64,000 nt of DNA from Candidatus Binatia bacterium (GCA_035631035.1 DASQJL010000108.1:1-64000); one strand, 5' to 3'. Shown: positions 14,401 through 22,453, counted from the first letter of the stretch. Translations and numbers: made by a program. The notes: generated from the letters alone by a model not told the origin.

Positions 14401-15396
14401 CTAATTGGTGTGCGAGAGGTCGTACTTGCGCGCCTTGGCGGCGCTGGTGTGCTCGCCGGTCCACGCACCCCGCGAGACTGCGCGCTGCCAGATCAGTTCC
14501 AGTTCGGTTACCGACTCGGCCGCGCGGATCTCGGCAATGACCGATTCCTCGTCGCCGGCCCGCCAGTCCGCCCAGGGCATGGCGAGGTTCTTGCGGGTAC
14601 GCCAGCGGCGCACGTCGGCGCACAACTGCGCGGCCTCCCAGCCGGCCTTGATGTCGACCGCGTACAGGTCGCAGGTGCCCGAGCCGACCGGCATGTGCAT
14701 CACCACGGCCACGTCCTGGTCGATCGGCGGCAGTGGCCGGTACGTCTGGGTACGGGTGTCCCACAGCGCGGCGCCGTGGGCGTAGCAGGCCAACTGCACG
14801 CTGATCTCCAACATGCCGAACGAGATCACGTCCCTACCCGACTTAAGGTCACCGACCAGGTGGCCGGTCGGCCGCCACAGCGGTCGCAGCAGCCGGTCGA
14901 AGCTGCCAGCGAGGTTGAACTCCGGGATGACCACCAGGCCCTCGATCCAGTTCGGATCGACCGCGAGCTTGCCGGCCGCCAGCGCCCGCGAGTACGCCGA
15001 GATATCAGCGGCGAACTCGGGCGGCACCACCACGTCCTCGCCGCGGTCGACCCGCTCGGTGATCGTGTGCTTCGCGGTACCCTGCCGGGCCGCGACCGAC
15101 GAGCCGGCGGCCTCCTTGGCGTCGACCGCGACCTGATCGAGGGTCTTTTTGTCGGTGGTCGGTGTAACACTGACCAGGCTGAACAGGTCCGGCCGCAGGG
15201 TCAGCCCCTTGAGGGCCATCCTCAACTCCCATTTCGTCAGCGCGAACGTGTCGCTGATCGACTTTGCGAACGTAGTGACGCGGGTGAATGCCATCTCCCT
15301 GCCGGTCTGCGGATGCGGGATCAACGGGCGACCCCACCGATCTCGCTTCGGCTCGGGCGCGGCGTGCAGGCTGTCGAGTAGCGTCGGGCCGGTCAC
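14401..15396 (-). CDS. Cas4/RecB-type exonuclease
   Basis: A 331-residue PD-(D/E)XK nuclease. GTAKHTITERVDRGED near residue 107 gives the conserved His, and EFNLAGSFDRLLRPL near 160 gives the E and D. LVGDLKSGRDV near 180 supplies the D-x-K motif, followed by EISVQLACYAHG, the QxxxY motif typical of the RecB/Cas4 family. In actinophages this protein resects DNA ends for recombination or replication restart. No CRISPR genes are nearby. GTG start overlaps the small Cys-rich gene upstream. Confidence 0.9.
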   Translation of the reverse strand: MTGPTLLDSLHAAPEPKRDRWGRPLIPHPQTGREMAFTRVTTFAKSISDTFALTKWELRMALKGLTLRPDLFSLVSVTPTTDKKTLDQVAVDAKEAAGSSVAARQGTAKHTITERVDRGEDVVVPPEFAADISAYSRALAAGKLAVDPNWIEGLVVIPEFNLAGSFDRLLRPLWRPTGHLVGDLKSGRDVISFGMLEISVQLACYAHGAALWDTRTQTYRPLPPIDQDVAVVMHMPVGSGTCDLYAVDIKAGWEAAQLCADVRRWRTRKNLAMPWADWRAGDEESVIAEIRAAESVTELELIWQRAVSRGAWTGEHTSAAKARKYDLSHTN

Positions 15397-15593
15397 CTGT
15401 CGGCCACCTCACGCAGCGGTGCCGTCAGGCAGCCGCCGTCGGTGCACCAGCAGTCCGACAGGCAGTGCAGGTGCGTGCCGGCCGCCGCCGGGCGGGTCGA
15501 GCTGGCCGAGAACATGCACCGCGAACCACGACCGCACAGCACCGCCGGGTACGTCTGGTGTCCGCAGATGTCGCAGATCTGGTGCTCGCTCAC
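15393..15593 (-). CDS. Cysteine-rich small protein, 66 aa
   Basis: It has ten Cys and several His residues (CDICGHQTY, CGRGSRC, HLHCLSDCWCTDGGC), so it probably folds around one or more metal ions. GTG start 15593 begins with the same 13 bases as two other genes in this window. Coupled to the exonuclease gene downstream. No function can be assigned. Confidence 0.6.
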   Translation of the reverse strand: MSEHQICDICGHQTYPAVLCGRGSRCMFSASSTRPAAAGTHLHCLSDCWCTDGGCLTAPLREVADR

Positions 15594-15865
15594 GCCGGCA
15601 CCTCGTCGGTCTCGCTGTAGACCGCGGGCTTGAGCGCGACGTACACCCGCCCGCCGCCCTCGGTGGTACCGATGAATGTCCACTCCGTGATGGCGACCAG
15701 GCCGGTGGCGGACAGCTCTTTGACCGCGTACCCGGCCAGACACCGCGCGCAGACGGTGACCCTCTCGTCGGGCGCATCGCAGCCGTCGGCCTTGCGCATG
15801 GCGGATTCCATGACGTTGTACCAATCGACCCATGAGCCGCACGGTGGATCGTTGTGGTCGCTCAC
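15590..15865 (-). CDS. Protein of unknown function, 91 aa
   Basis: Begins SDHNDPPCGSWVDWYNVM at GTG 15865. A CxRC pair (TVCARCLAGYAV) lies at its centre, followed by strand-like sequence (VAITEWTFIGTTEGGGRVYV). It overlaps both neighbours by four bases. No family was recognised. Confidence 0.55.
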   Translation of the reverse strand: MSDHNDPPCGSWVDWYNVMESAMRKADGCDAPDERVTVCARCLAGYAVKELSATGLVAITEWTFIGTTEGGGRVYVALKPAVYSETDEVPA

Positions 15866-16179
15866 GCCGCCACCTCGCCGTCGTCGCCGGCTGCCGCGTA
15901 GACCCTTGCCATCCGCCCGGACCAGGTCGGCCGGCGCCGCTCGGTGGCCACGACCTGCTTGGCGCGCTTCAGCTCGGTCAGGCGGGCGCTCGCCGTCTGG
16001 TGTCGCATCCGCAGTGCGTGCTCCACCTCGTCGCAGGTCGCGCCGACCAGGCCGCGGCTCTCGATGTAGCGCAGCACCGCCTGGCGCATCCGCGCCTTGT
16101 CCGGCTCGATGGACTCGTTGGCCTCGGCGCTCTCGGCGTTGCCGCCGTGCAACCGGCTCGTGATGTCGTATGTGGTCAT
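15862..16179 (-). CDS. Winged-helix DNA-binding protein, 105 aa
   Basis: Residues 30-85 form a probable winged helix-turn-helix: MRQAVLRYIESRGLVGATCD begins it, EVEHALRMRHQTASARLTEL is the recognition part, and KQVVATERRRPTWSGRMARV the wing. This layout is seen in small phage proteins that control early genes or assist replication. ATG 16179 overlaps the stop of the upstream gene. Confidence 0.65.
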   Translation of the reverse strand: MTTYDITSRLHGGNAESAEANESIEPDKARMRQAVLRYIESRGLVGATCDEVEHALRMRHQTASARLTELKRAKQVVATERRRPTWSGRMARVYAAAGDDGEVAA

Positions 16180-16427
16180 AGGTCTTCTCCCCCGTGTAGT
16201 TGGCGCACCAGCTCGTCGGCGGCCCGTTCGCAGGTCCGTAGCCGGTCGGCGTAGTCCTGGCAGATCCGGTCGTGTTCGTCGGGGTGCATGACGTAGCCGA
16301 GGTCGTAGAGCACGCTCAGCCCGTAGGCGACCTGCTCGCGGACCAGCCCGCGCGACGGCAGGTGCCGCAGGAACGCCGATGCGGCGTCCAGCCACACCTG
16401 CGGCAGGGTCGGGTCGTTGCGGGGCAT
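16176..16427 (-). CDS. Protein of unknown function, 83 aa
   Basis: A mostly helical, charged protein (DAASAFLRHLPSRG, ADRLRTCERAADELVRQLHG). ATG 16427 is used (GTG 16430 just before it is also possible), overlapping the upstream stop as TGATG. Coupled to the winged-helix gene downstream. No recognised family. Confidence 0.55.
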   Translation of the reverse strand: MPRNDPTLPQVWLDAASAFLRHLPSRGLVREQVAYGLSVLYDLGYVMHPDEHDRICQDYADRLRTCERAADELVRQLHGGEDL

Positions 16428-16867
16428 CACCACGGCGACACCGCCTCGTCGTCGTCTTGCAGTTCGCCGACCAGATCGGCCCAGGCCCGCCGCTGCCGCG
16501 CCGGCATGTCGGGCACCCGGTCGCGTTCGCGCGCCTGCGCCCCGATCCAATGCACCGCCGGGTTGCGGTCGAGCGCCCGCATCCGCCCGGCCATCGCGTC
16601 CGCGTCAAGCTGGTCGACCAGGTACTCGTCCAGCGGGGCGCGGTGCAGGTCGGTGTGGTACACGTCGCCGTCGCCGTACTCGTCGGGTTCGGCGTCGTAC
16701 TCGTCGGCGTCGAGCGACCGGCGCAGCCGCAGGTTCAGGTACGCCAATCCGCCGACGACGTAGGTCAGCAGCGAGGCCGCCATCCAGTGCCCGTCGTCGG
16801 TGACCAGGTACGCGGCGGACTCCGCGCCGGCCGCGACGAACGCGCCGATGGTGAAGATCCTCAGCAC
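16427..16867 (-). CDS. Membrane protein with charged cytoplasmic tail, 146 aa
   Basis: The N-terminal 50 residues hold two hydrophobic segments (VLRIFTIGAFVAAGAESAA and WMAASLLTYVVGGLAYLNLR). The rest is a long acidic and arginine-rich tail (LDADEYDAEPDEYGDGDVY, ARERDRVPDMPARQRRAWA). This suggests a small anchored protein with a soluble helical domain. GTG 16867 overlaps the end of the upstream gene by seven bases. Confidence 0.55.
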   Translation of the reverse strand: MLRIFTIGAFVAAGAESAAYLVTDDGHWMAASLLTYVVGGLAYLNLRLRRSLDADEYDAEPDEYGDGDVYHTDLHRAPLDEYLVDQLDADAMAGRMRALDRNPAVHWIGAQARERDRVPDMPARQRRAWADLVGELQDDDEAVSPW

Positions 16868-17223
16868 GCCGCACCGGCCCGCTGCTCGTGGCCAGCGGCG
16901 TGGAGGATGGCGTCTACGCCGTCCCTCCAGCCGGCAGCGCGACCGAACCGGTAGATAGAGGAGAAGGTCGCCGGTAGCAGGCCCAGCGCGGCGAGCACGT
17001 CGGCGGCCTGCTGTACCGAGGTCACGTCGACCTGCGACCGGCGCGCCGTGTTCCACGCGTGCCGGTCGAGCAGCGTTACCGACATGTGTCCGTCGGGCGT
17101 CCAGGACACTTCCGCGGTCCAGTCGGTTCGCCGCCAGCAGCGCGGCGCGGCGGCGCGCTCCCACCCGTTGGCGCGCGCCCAGCGGGGCATCGCGGCGAGC
17201 AGGTGGCGGTTGGTGCGGTTCAT
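16861..17223 (-). CDS. Protein of unknown function, 120 aa
   Basis: A basic, tryptophan-rich first half (MPRWARANGWERAAAPRCWR, WTAEVSWTPDGHMSVTLLDR) is followed by a helical half. The ATG has a strong AAAGGAGG ribosome site (about 17235-17242 on the minus strand). The gap upstream has a weak hairpin (17265-17280), so translation is freshly initiated here. No family was recognised. Confidence 0.6.
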   Translation of the reverse strand: MNRTNRHLLAAMPRWARANGWERAAAPRCWRRTDWTAEVSWTPDGHMSVTLLDRHAWNTARRSQVDVTSVQQAADVLAALGLLPATFSSIYRFGRAAGWRDGVDAILHAAGHEQRAGAAC

Positions 17224-17309
17224 TTCAGGCGTCCTCCTTTCTTGTTTGCGGGGTCGCCAAAGACAGCCCTCATAGGGGCTGGTTCATGGGCGTTGGTGAG
17301 TGGTGGGTG

Positions 17310-17534
17310 CTAGGCGGCGGGCCGACGGTGCCTGACCGGTGCGGGTCGTGGCTCGGCACAGGCGGCCAGCCACAGGTCAAAGTCGGCGCGACGGAATCGC
17401 ACGTGCTTGCCGACCTTGGTGACGCGCGGCCCCTTGCCCCGCACCCGCCAGGCCCGGACCGTCGCCGGGGACACCTTCAGCACGGCGGCGATGTCGTCGA
17501 TGGTGAGTAGGTCGTCCGCGCTGGTCGTCTTCAT
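17310..17534 (-). CDS. Excisionase-like helix-turn-helix protein (HTH_17 type), 74 aa
   Basis: The sequence LLTIDDIAAVLKVSPATVRA, WRVRGKGPRVTKVGKHVRFR and RADFDLWLAA is the compact winged-helix domain of phage excisionases and AlpA-like regulators. It overlaps the larger HTH_17 gene upstream by four bases. Proteins of this type bend DNA at attachment sites or regulate early promoters. The integrase gene is 1.4 kb away on the other strand, so this or its neighbour is a good excisionase candidate. Confidence 0.8.
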   Translation of the reverse strand: MKTTSADDLLTIDDIAAVLKVSPATVRAWRVRGKGPRVTKVGKHVRFRRADFDLWLAACAEPRPAPVRHRRPAA

Positions 17535-17851
17535 CGGTCGGTCCCGTACACGTCGTCGCCTTCGTCGTCGCCGTCCAGGTCGGCCGGGGTCACGACGGTG
17601 TCGTTCAGGTACGCGCCGACGCTCTCGGTCACCACGGCGAACTTGCGCCCGTCCGCCCCGACCTTGTGCGCGGCGAGCTTGTCCTTCTTGATCAACCTCT
17701 TGACGGTCTTCGGTGAGACGGTGAGCAGGTACGCCGCCGCCGCGAGCGAGATCAGCGGAGGCAGCCAGACCCCGAAGCCGCCGGCCAGCGACAGCCTCAC
17801 CTTCGGTGCGTCGACCGGCTCCGGACTGTCCGTATTGATGGGTATGTTCAT
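17531..17851 (-). CDS. Helix-turn-helix protein with excisionase-like domain, 106 aa
   Basis: First gene of the leftward early operon. Residues 30-85 contain a probable DNA-binding domain (YLLTVSPKTVKRLIKKDKLA and HKVGADGRKFAVVTESVGAY) of the excisionase or MerR-like type, with an acidic C-terminus (DLDGDDEGDDVYG). ATG 17851 is chosen as the most plausible methionine start. It is transcribed away from the gene at 18185, so the region between probably holds the early leftward promoter. Confidence 0.7.
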   Translation of the reverse strand: MNIPINTDSPEPVDAPKVRLSLAGGFGVWLPPLISLAAAAYLLTVSPKTVKRLIKKDKLAAHKVGADGRKFAVVTESVGAYLNDTVVTPADLDGDDEGDDVYGTDR

Positions 17852-18184
17852 GTATCCGCCCGTTGGTTCAAAAAACTTCGTACGTTTGCCTTGTTGCCCC
17901 TTCCGGACTGTTGTGCTCCGGTTGGCGGTGTTCGTCACGTTACTCAGGGCGGAAACGCGGCGCAAGCTGGGGTTATGACTCAGGGTGACGTCGAGTCCAC
18001 CCCTGTCCACTCCTGTCCACTCGGGACCGTTACGGGTTCACCCGTTCGGGCGTCGGCGCGGGGGCAGGGTGAAGATCGACACGCCGGGCGGACATGGAAA
18101 AACCCCGGGCCCCGCTCTCCCGATCGGGTGACCTGGCGGCGCGCCATAAGTAAGCGGGCGCCCAGTGGGCAGTTCGATCGGAAC
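17852..18184. promoter_or_regulatory. Divergent control region between early operon and rightward gene
   Basis: A 333-base gap between divergently transcribed genes. It contains direct repeats of TGTCCACTC (near 18004-18021), a homopolymer of six A near 17871-17876, and two CGTTAC motifs (near 17937 and 18027). No clear -35/-10 pair could be fixed by eye. This is the most likely place for the early leftward promoter and repressor operators. Confidence 0.45.
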
Positions 18185-18655
18185 ATGACAGATGAACGAA
18201 GGTGTGGCCGCCCGACGAAATCGGGCCAGCCTTGCCGCTCCATTTTGAATGGCCCAGGTATTCGCGCCTGCAGTGTTCATGCGACCGCGGAGGACCGCGC
18301 CTATGAAGAGGGTTGGAGTGCAGGACGGCGGCATTCCGACGAAAGCGACCGAGCGGAGATCACCAGGCTCCACAGGCGGGTGCTGGAATTGGAGCAGGAG
18401 CGACGCCCGAAACCAATCGAGCCACCACTTCGCGAAAAGACGGCTGACGGAGATCAAATCATTCGGTGCAGTAAGGGATACGCGTACGCCTGGCGCGGTA
18501 GCCCGCTCCAGGTCGGTGACCGGGTTGTGCTTCCGGGGAACTGGTTGTTCCCGAACGCTCGCGAGGACGTGGTCTCCGGGCTCGGTACCACCTACACCGG
18601 GAGTCTGTCGTACGTCGTGCGGTTGATCGCGCGGGCGGAGGCTCCGGACCAATAA
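18185..18655 (+). CDS. Protein with N-terminal Cys/His cluster, 156 aa
   Basis: Starts at ATG 18185. The N-terminus (RCGRPTKSGQPCRSILNGPG followed by ACSVH) is a CxxxxxGxxC...C..H pattern seen in several small actinophage proteins and probably binds zinc. A charged helical middle (EITRLHRRVLELEQERRPK) looks like a coiled coil. The C-terminus has beta-type sequence (LQVGDRVVLPGNWLFPN). It lies between the divergent control region and the integrase. No function is known. Confidence 0.65.
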   Translation: MTDERRCGRPTKSGQPCRSILNGPGIRACSVHATAEDRAYEEGWSAGRRHSDESDRAEITRLHRRVLELEQERRPKPIEPPLREKTADGDQIIRCSKGYAYAWRGSPLQVGDRVVLPGNWLFPNAREDVVSGLGTTYTGSLSYVVRLIARAEAPDQ

Positions 18656-18717
18656 GGCTGCGCGACTGGCGCGCAAGTAGCCGTTTAGTCGACCCGAGCC
18701 TCCACCAAAAGTTCTGT

Positions 18718-18891
18718 CCACTTTGGATTTTATTACGGAAAAATAACTATTTCTTGACGTCTATATCCGCAGGTCAGAGGCTGAAAGAAGAGAAGTTCAA
18801 TTTCCGTATTTTAGAGCGATTCGATACCCTATCGGCAATGAAGTCCTATGAGGCACTGTAGGGCATTGTGTGTTGTTATTCAATACTGATC
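18718..18891. promoter_or_regulatory. AT-rich stretch before the integrase, possible attachment/promoter region
   Basis: This is the most visibly AT-rich block in the window (for example TTTTATTACGGAAAAATAAC at about 18728). It contains an inverted pair TACGGAAA / TTTCCGTA, about 65 bases apart, and a TTGACG hexamer at 18754-18759. The attachment site and integrase arm sites of tyrosine-recombinase phages commonly lie just upstream of the gene, but no core repeat can be identified without the host junctions. Confidence 0.45.
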
Positions 18892-18907
18892 AGGAGGTTT
18901 GTCTGAA

Positions 18908-19960
18908 TTGAGCGTTAACATGCGAACCGCCGCCGACGAGTTCCTACAGAAGGGACTGACGCACCGGTCGGCCGGCACGCGGCGCGCCTACGCCCGGCCG
19001 CTCGATGTGTTGGTCAACGTCACCGGCGAGCGGATGCCGATCACCCGGCTCGACCGCACGCACATCGATGAGGCCCTACGACTCAGCAAGGGGGGCATCG
19101 CGCTCAAGGTGCCGGCGTCGCGCCGGCAGGAATTGCACGGCCGCTCCGAGGAGTCGCTGAACGTGGACCGGACCGCATACAGCCGGTTCGTTCATTACTG
19201 GCAGACGCGGGGGTACTTCCACGGCAAGATCAGCCCGACAGCTCATATCGAATACGCGAAGCGGAAGCGCAAGAGCGGCGAGCGCAAGCGCCCGCTAACG
19301 ATCGAGGTGGGCATGGAGGTCATGCGACTAGCTGGTGAGACTCACCCACGGGACCGCATGGCCGTCGCGCTTGCGCTTTTCACTGGCATGCGCGTCTCCG
19401 AAATCGCCGCCCTTCGGTGGGGTCACGTGAAGTGGGCCGATAAGGAGATCCACTTCCCGCGCGACAAGGCGGACGATGAACACGTGGCCATGTTCAACCC
19501 GCCGCTGGAGCGGGAGCTGCAAACATGGCACGGCATCTATGGCGAACGGCACGGCACTATCAGCGATGACTGGTACGTCGTGCCCGGCCGACTGCAAGGC
19601 AAGTACCGCGATCGGTTTGATCGCATGAACCCCGACTGGCCGATGATCCCGAACCGGCCAGCCACCAACTTGTACGTCTGCCTCAAGCCGTTGTTGGTCG
19701 CGGCTGGCGTGCAACACCTGGACGGCAAAGCGTGGCATACCCTGCGCCGGACGTTCGCCAACGAGTTCTACGAGGAGAAGCGCGACATCCGGTCCGTGCA
19801 GGAAGCGCTGGGCCACAAGAGTGAGAAGACCACGGAGATCTACCTTGACATGGATGAGCAGCGCAACAAGAACAAGATCGCGATGAGGAACTGGGACCCA
19901 ACCCGCAAGATTGCCCAGGCCACCGGCAACGTGGTGCCGTTCCAGCGCAAGGCTCAGTAG
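18908..19960 (+). CDS. int: Tyrosine integrase
   Basis: A 350-residue site-specific recombinase. The N-terminal arm- and core-binding region covers about residues 1-145. The catalytic residues are visible: Arg in FTGMRVSEIAALRW near 160, the HTLRR box near 276, LGHKSEKTT near 300, and the nucleophile Tyr in EIYLDMDEQ near 311. It inserts the phage into the host chromosome and, with a directionality factor, excises it. I chose TTG 18908 because AGGAGG at 18892-18897 is ten bases upstream. TTG 18899 is too close to that site, and ATG 18920 is a third option. Confidence 0.95.
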   Translation: MSVNMRTAADEFLQKGLTHRSAGTRRAYARPLDVLVNVTGERMPITRLDRTHIDEALRLSKGGIALKVPASRRQELHGRSEESLNVDRTAYSRFVHYWQTRGYFHGKISPTAHIEYAKRKRKSGERKRPLTIEVGMEVMRLAGETHPRDRMAVALALFTGMRVSEIAALRWGHVKWADKEIHFPRDKADDEHVAMFNPPLERELQTWHGIYGERHGTISDDWYVVPGRLQGKYRDRFDRMNPDWPMIPNRPATNLYVCLKPLLVAAGVQHLDGKAWHTLRRTFANEFYEEKRDIRSVQEALGHKSEKTTEIYLDMDEQRNKNKIAMRNWDPTRKIAQATGNVVPFQRKAQ

Positions 19961-19975
19961 TCCGCCTCCTGAACC

Positions 19976-20014
19976 GATCGACCCTCGCCATCCCGAACGT
20001 GGCGAGGGTCGATC
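19976..20014. terminator. Bidirectional terminator hairpin after int
   Basis: GATCGACCCTCGCCA (19976-19990) pairs perfectly with TGGCGAGGGTCGATC (20000-20014) around a nine-base loop. It lies between the end of the integrase gene and the end of the convergent gene at 20025, so it can serve both. No U run follows on either side. Confidence 0.8.
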
Positions 20015-20024
20015 CATGCGCAGC

Positions 20025-20510
20025 CTACGATGTCGCCTGCTCCGATGATCTGGCCGCGCGGATGCCCGCCAGAGCTGCGAGCAGTGTCTCGCGGTTCCGC
20101 CCCTCCACGTCTGGCGGCAAGGGTTCATTGATCACCGTGTAGACCAAGACGGTCCCGTCAGAGCGCTCGTGCGTGCTCACGAATGTCTCAACGGTGTAGC
20201 CCATCTCTCGCACGGCCCGCCGCCCCGCCTTCCGGATGTAGGCGATCAAGTCCGTGTCCGCCCGCTGTACCGGGATCGCGCAACTCCATTCCTTCTTTAG
20301 TTCGGCCTTGATCGCGGCCACCAACTCATCGAAATGATCGTCAACCACTCTTGACCGTCTCCCTCTTGTTGATGCCCTATGCCGCGCCCGCGGCGCCGGC
20401 CGTCGCTTCGGCGTACCGACCCGCACGATCACCATCGCCAGGCCGCTACCGGCCAGCACGCCGGCCGGGATCGACACGATGCCCAGTACGGCCAGCTCGG
20501 TCAGCGACAT
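20025..20510 (-). CDS. Membrane-anchored protein of unknown function, 161 aa
   Basis: ATG 20510 gives an N-terminal membrane helix (ELAVLGIVSIPAGVLAGSGL and AMVIVRV), then a basic stretch (PKRRPAPRARHRASTRGRRS), then a soluble domain with DDHFDELVAAIKAELKKEW and TVETFVSTHERSDGTVLVYT. The gene stands alone, convergent with the integrase and divergent from the ribbon-helix-helix gene. An expressed single gene beside int is a usual place for lysogenic-conversion or exclusion functions, but this is inference. Confidence 0.6.
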   Translation of the reverse strand: MSLTELAVLGIVSIPAGVLAGSGLAMVIVRVGTPKRRPAPRARHRASTRGRRSRVVDDHFDELVAAIKAELKKEWSCAIPVQRADTDLIAYIRKAGRRAVREMGYTVETFVSTHERSDGTVLVYTVINEPLPPDVEGRNRETLLAALAGIRAARSSEQATS

Positions 20511-20609
20511 GCTCTGCTCAACGAGCCTGAGTCCGGTATGCCCCGGAATGTGGCAACGGTCCACCCGATCGGACGACAGGCGTCTACTGGATCTCGTATC
20601 CCAGCGGGG

Positions 20610-20615
20610 TACACT
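20610..20615 (+). promoter_or_regulatory. Possible -10 box of a leaderless promoter
   Basis: TACACT ends six bases before the ATG at 20622, and there is no ribosome binding site between them. This spacing would start transcription at or next to the ATG, a leaderless arrangement common in actinobacteria. No good -35 box is visible. Confidence 0.4.
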
Positions 20616-20621
20616 GCGACC

Positions 20622-20969
20622 ATGGACCTCACCGAGCAGGACATCCGCGCCGCGATGGACAGCGGCGACTTTTCCGCCGTGTTCGACCTACCCGCGCCGC
20701 GTACCGGCTACCTCGCGCCATTCGAGGTCACGCCGCTGTCGCCGCATGCCGAGACCACCCAGATCAGCCTGCGGCTGCCGGTGGCGCTGCTAGCGGTCTA
20801 CGACTCGATCGCCGACCGCGACCGCGTCTCGCGCTCAGATCTGATCCGGGCCGCGATGTACCGCGAGCTGGCCCGCCACAGCCGCCCGGTGGCCACCGAC
20901 GAGGACGAGGTACGCCACGCCCTCGACGTGCTGCGCGCCGCGCTGCTGCCGCTGCGAGACGCCGCATGA
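20622..20969 (+). CDS. Ribbon-helix-helix protein, 115 aa
   Basis: The C-terminal half carries a ribbon-helix-helix domain: strand TTQISLRLPVALLAVYDS, helix A IADRDRV, and SRSDLIRAAMYRELARHSRP as helix B. The N-terminal 45 residues are an acidic extension. It probably binds DNA as a dimer and may regulate its own operon. The next gene, coupled by an ATGA overlap, is also a probable ribbon-helix-helix protein. No partner toxin was recognised in the operon. Confidence 0.7.
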   Translation: MDLTEQDIRAAMDSGDFSAVFDLPAPRTGYLAPFEVTPLSPHAETTQISLRLPVALLAVYDSIADRDRVSRSDLIRAAMYRELARHSRPVATDEDEVRHALDVLRAALLPLRDAA

Positions 20970-21589
20970 GGGAGGAGTGCGTCGCGGCATTCTGGGATGC
21001 AGTTGCCCGCGCCCATGCCGACAACCTGCGGCGTCGGTCTGTCAGCCAGGTTTCGCCGCTCCGTCCCATTTTCGGGGCGGCGAACGAGGGGCACAAGTAC
21101 ACCGTCGGCCCCGACGTCAACCTCGACAAGGAAGAGATCTACGTGGACGGCGAGCGACTGACCGAGCAACGCGCCGAGGAGATCGCGGAAGAGGTACGGG
21201 CGAGAGCGCGTCCCGCCATCAGCCGGGAGCGCCTAGAGGAACTGATCGCGATGGCGAAGGCCGATATCGACATCTCTGGCGAGCCCGAGGTCGGGACGCC
21301 GGTGGCCGTCTATGGGCCGGTGGCTCCAGCCCCGCGGACCGGCAAGAACCCGAGCGATATGACCGAAGCCGAGCTGGCCGAGTATTACTACGAGCACCGC
21401 GACGACCCGGATATGTGGGGCGAGCCAGTGTCCAGTCGTGAACCCGAGCGACTGGACACGGTCATCTCGTTGCGCTTCACCAGTGACGAGGCGGCCAGTC
21501 TGCGCGAGGCCGCCAAGTCGGCCGGGATCAACGTGTCGGCACTGCTGCGCGCTGCGGCGCTCAAGGCGATCACAAAGGAAGGCCCCTAA
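20966..21589 (+). CDS. Second ribbon-helix-helix protein, 207 aa
   Basis: The middle contains VNLDKEEIYVDGERLTEQRA, followed by EEIAEEVRARARP, a strand-helix pattern, and the C-terminus (LDTVISLRFTSDEAASLREA, AKSAGINVSALLRAAALKAI) is a second, clear ribbon-helix-helix motif. Proteins with two such elements can bind long operator arrays. It is coupled to the RHH gene before it and to the small gene after it. Its likely job is transcription control or antitoxin-type activity; the actual role is unknown. Confidence 0.65.
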   Translation: MREECVAAFWDAVARAHADNLRRRSVSQVSPLRPIFGAANEGHKYTVGPDVNLDKEEIYVDGERLTEQRAEEIAEEVRARARPAISRERLEELIAMAKADIDISGEPEVGTPVAVYGPVAPAPRTGKNPSDMTEAELAEYYYEHRDDPDMWGEPVSSREPERLDTVISLRFTSDEAASLREAAKSAGINVSALLRAAALKAITKEGP

Positions 21590-21813
21590 TGGACGACCGC
21601 ATTGACCTGATCTGCGCCGCGCTTGATGCGCAGAATCCGAACACCCCGCCGATGCGCGAGAGCACCAAGCAGGCGATACGGGCACTTGTCGACAGCGCAC
21701 CACCGATGACCAACGAGCAGGTGCTGCGTGTAGGCCGCATCCTGCGCGGCTCGCGGTATTGGCCGACCTGCGACCAGGGGCGCCGCGCCGGAGACAGCGA
21801 GGAGACCGCATGA
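21589..21813 (+). CDS. Protein of unknown function, 74 aa
   Basis: ATG 21589 overlaps the last base of the upstream stop codon. The product is helical (DLICAALDAQNPNTPPMRES, EQVLRVGRILRGSRYWP) with a charged tail. The pattern resembles short DNA- or protein-binding accessory proteins, but no family was recognised. Confidence 0.55.
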   Translation: MDDRIDLICAALDAQNPNTPPMRESTKQAIRALVDSAPPMTNEQVLRVGRILRGSRYWPTCDQGRRAGDSEETA

Positions 21814-22154
21814 GCGACGACAACGACTTCGAGCGCCACCTCGCCGAGCAGTTCCCGTTCCGGCCGAGCCACCCCGACTTCCAGCGCCTGCAAGAGGTCG
21901 TCAAGCAGGTCGAGGCATGGAAGGCTGACAGGGTTGACCCCGAGGCGGCGTACGCGTCGATCGCCGACCTGATCAGCGTGACGTACATGGGCGTGCAGCG
22001 CGCGGGCATGAACCTGCCCCCGGCCAGCGCGAGCCGCAAGCAGGTGACCAACTACATGGCCAACGCGTGGGTCGAGGGCTTCCTGTACGGGGTGCTGTTC
22101 CAGCAGCTCGGCGGGCGGCAGGTCACCGACGACGACATCACCGGCGGCGGCTGA
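21810..22154 (+). CDS. Protein of unknown function, 114 aa
   Basis: Coupled to its neighbours (ATGA upstream, TGATG downstream). It is acidic at the start (MSDDNDFERHLAEQFPF) and mostly helical, with VNYM-type aromatic sequence near the end (QVTNYMANAWVEGFLYGVLF). No recognised family. The organisation indicates one transcript from 20622 to 22758. Confidence 0.6.
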   Translation: MSDDNDFERHLAEQFPFRPSHPDFQRLQEVVKQVEAWKADRVDPEAAYASIADLISVTYMGVQRAGMNLPPASASRKQVTNYMANAWVEGFLYGVLFQQLGGRQVTDDDITGGG

Positions 22155-22453
22155 TGGGTACGCGGGTGCGCTACGGCGTGATGGGTGACCGGATGGCCCG
22201 CGGCGACGAGATCACCTGCGCGCCGTCGTGCCGGAGCGTCGCGACGTGGACGATCAAGTTCTTCTACATGGACGGCAAGGAGGCCCGCCGGCCGGTGGTC
22301 TGCTGCAACCGGCACCTGTCCGACCGGCAGTCGTACTGGAAGGAGCGCGACAGGAACTCGCACGGCGTCACGCAGGTGGTCGAGCCGTTCCAGGACCAGA
22401 CCCAACCGCCACCCGGCAAGACCAACGCCGGCCGCAGGAAGGCGGGCCGATGA
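22154..22453 (+). CDS. Small Cys/His-containing protein, 99 aa
   Basis: The first half contains ITCAPSCRSVATWTIKFFYM and VVCCNRHLSDRQSYW, a possible zinc site of the kind found in many tiny actinophage proteins that follow the pattern C..C....CNRHL. The second half is polar and basic. No function is known. Confidence 0.6.
   Translation: MGTRVRYGVMGDRMARGDEITCAPSCRSVATWTIKFFYMDGKEARRPVVCCNRHLSDRQSYWKERDRNSHGVTQVVEPFQDQTQPPPGKTNAGRRKAGR

Noticed and set aside
17263-17280. Terminator upstream of the 120-aa gene
   Set aside because: The stem AGCCCT/AGGGCT is only six base pairs, though T-rich sequence follows on the minus strand; too weak to list.
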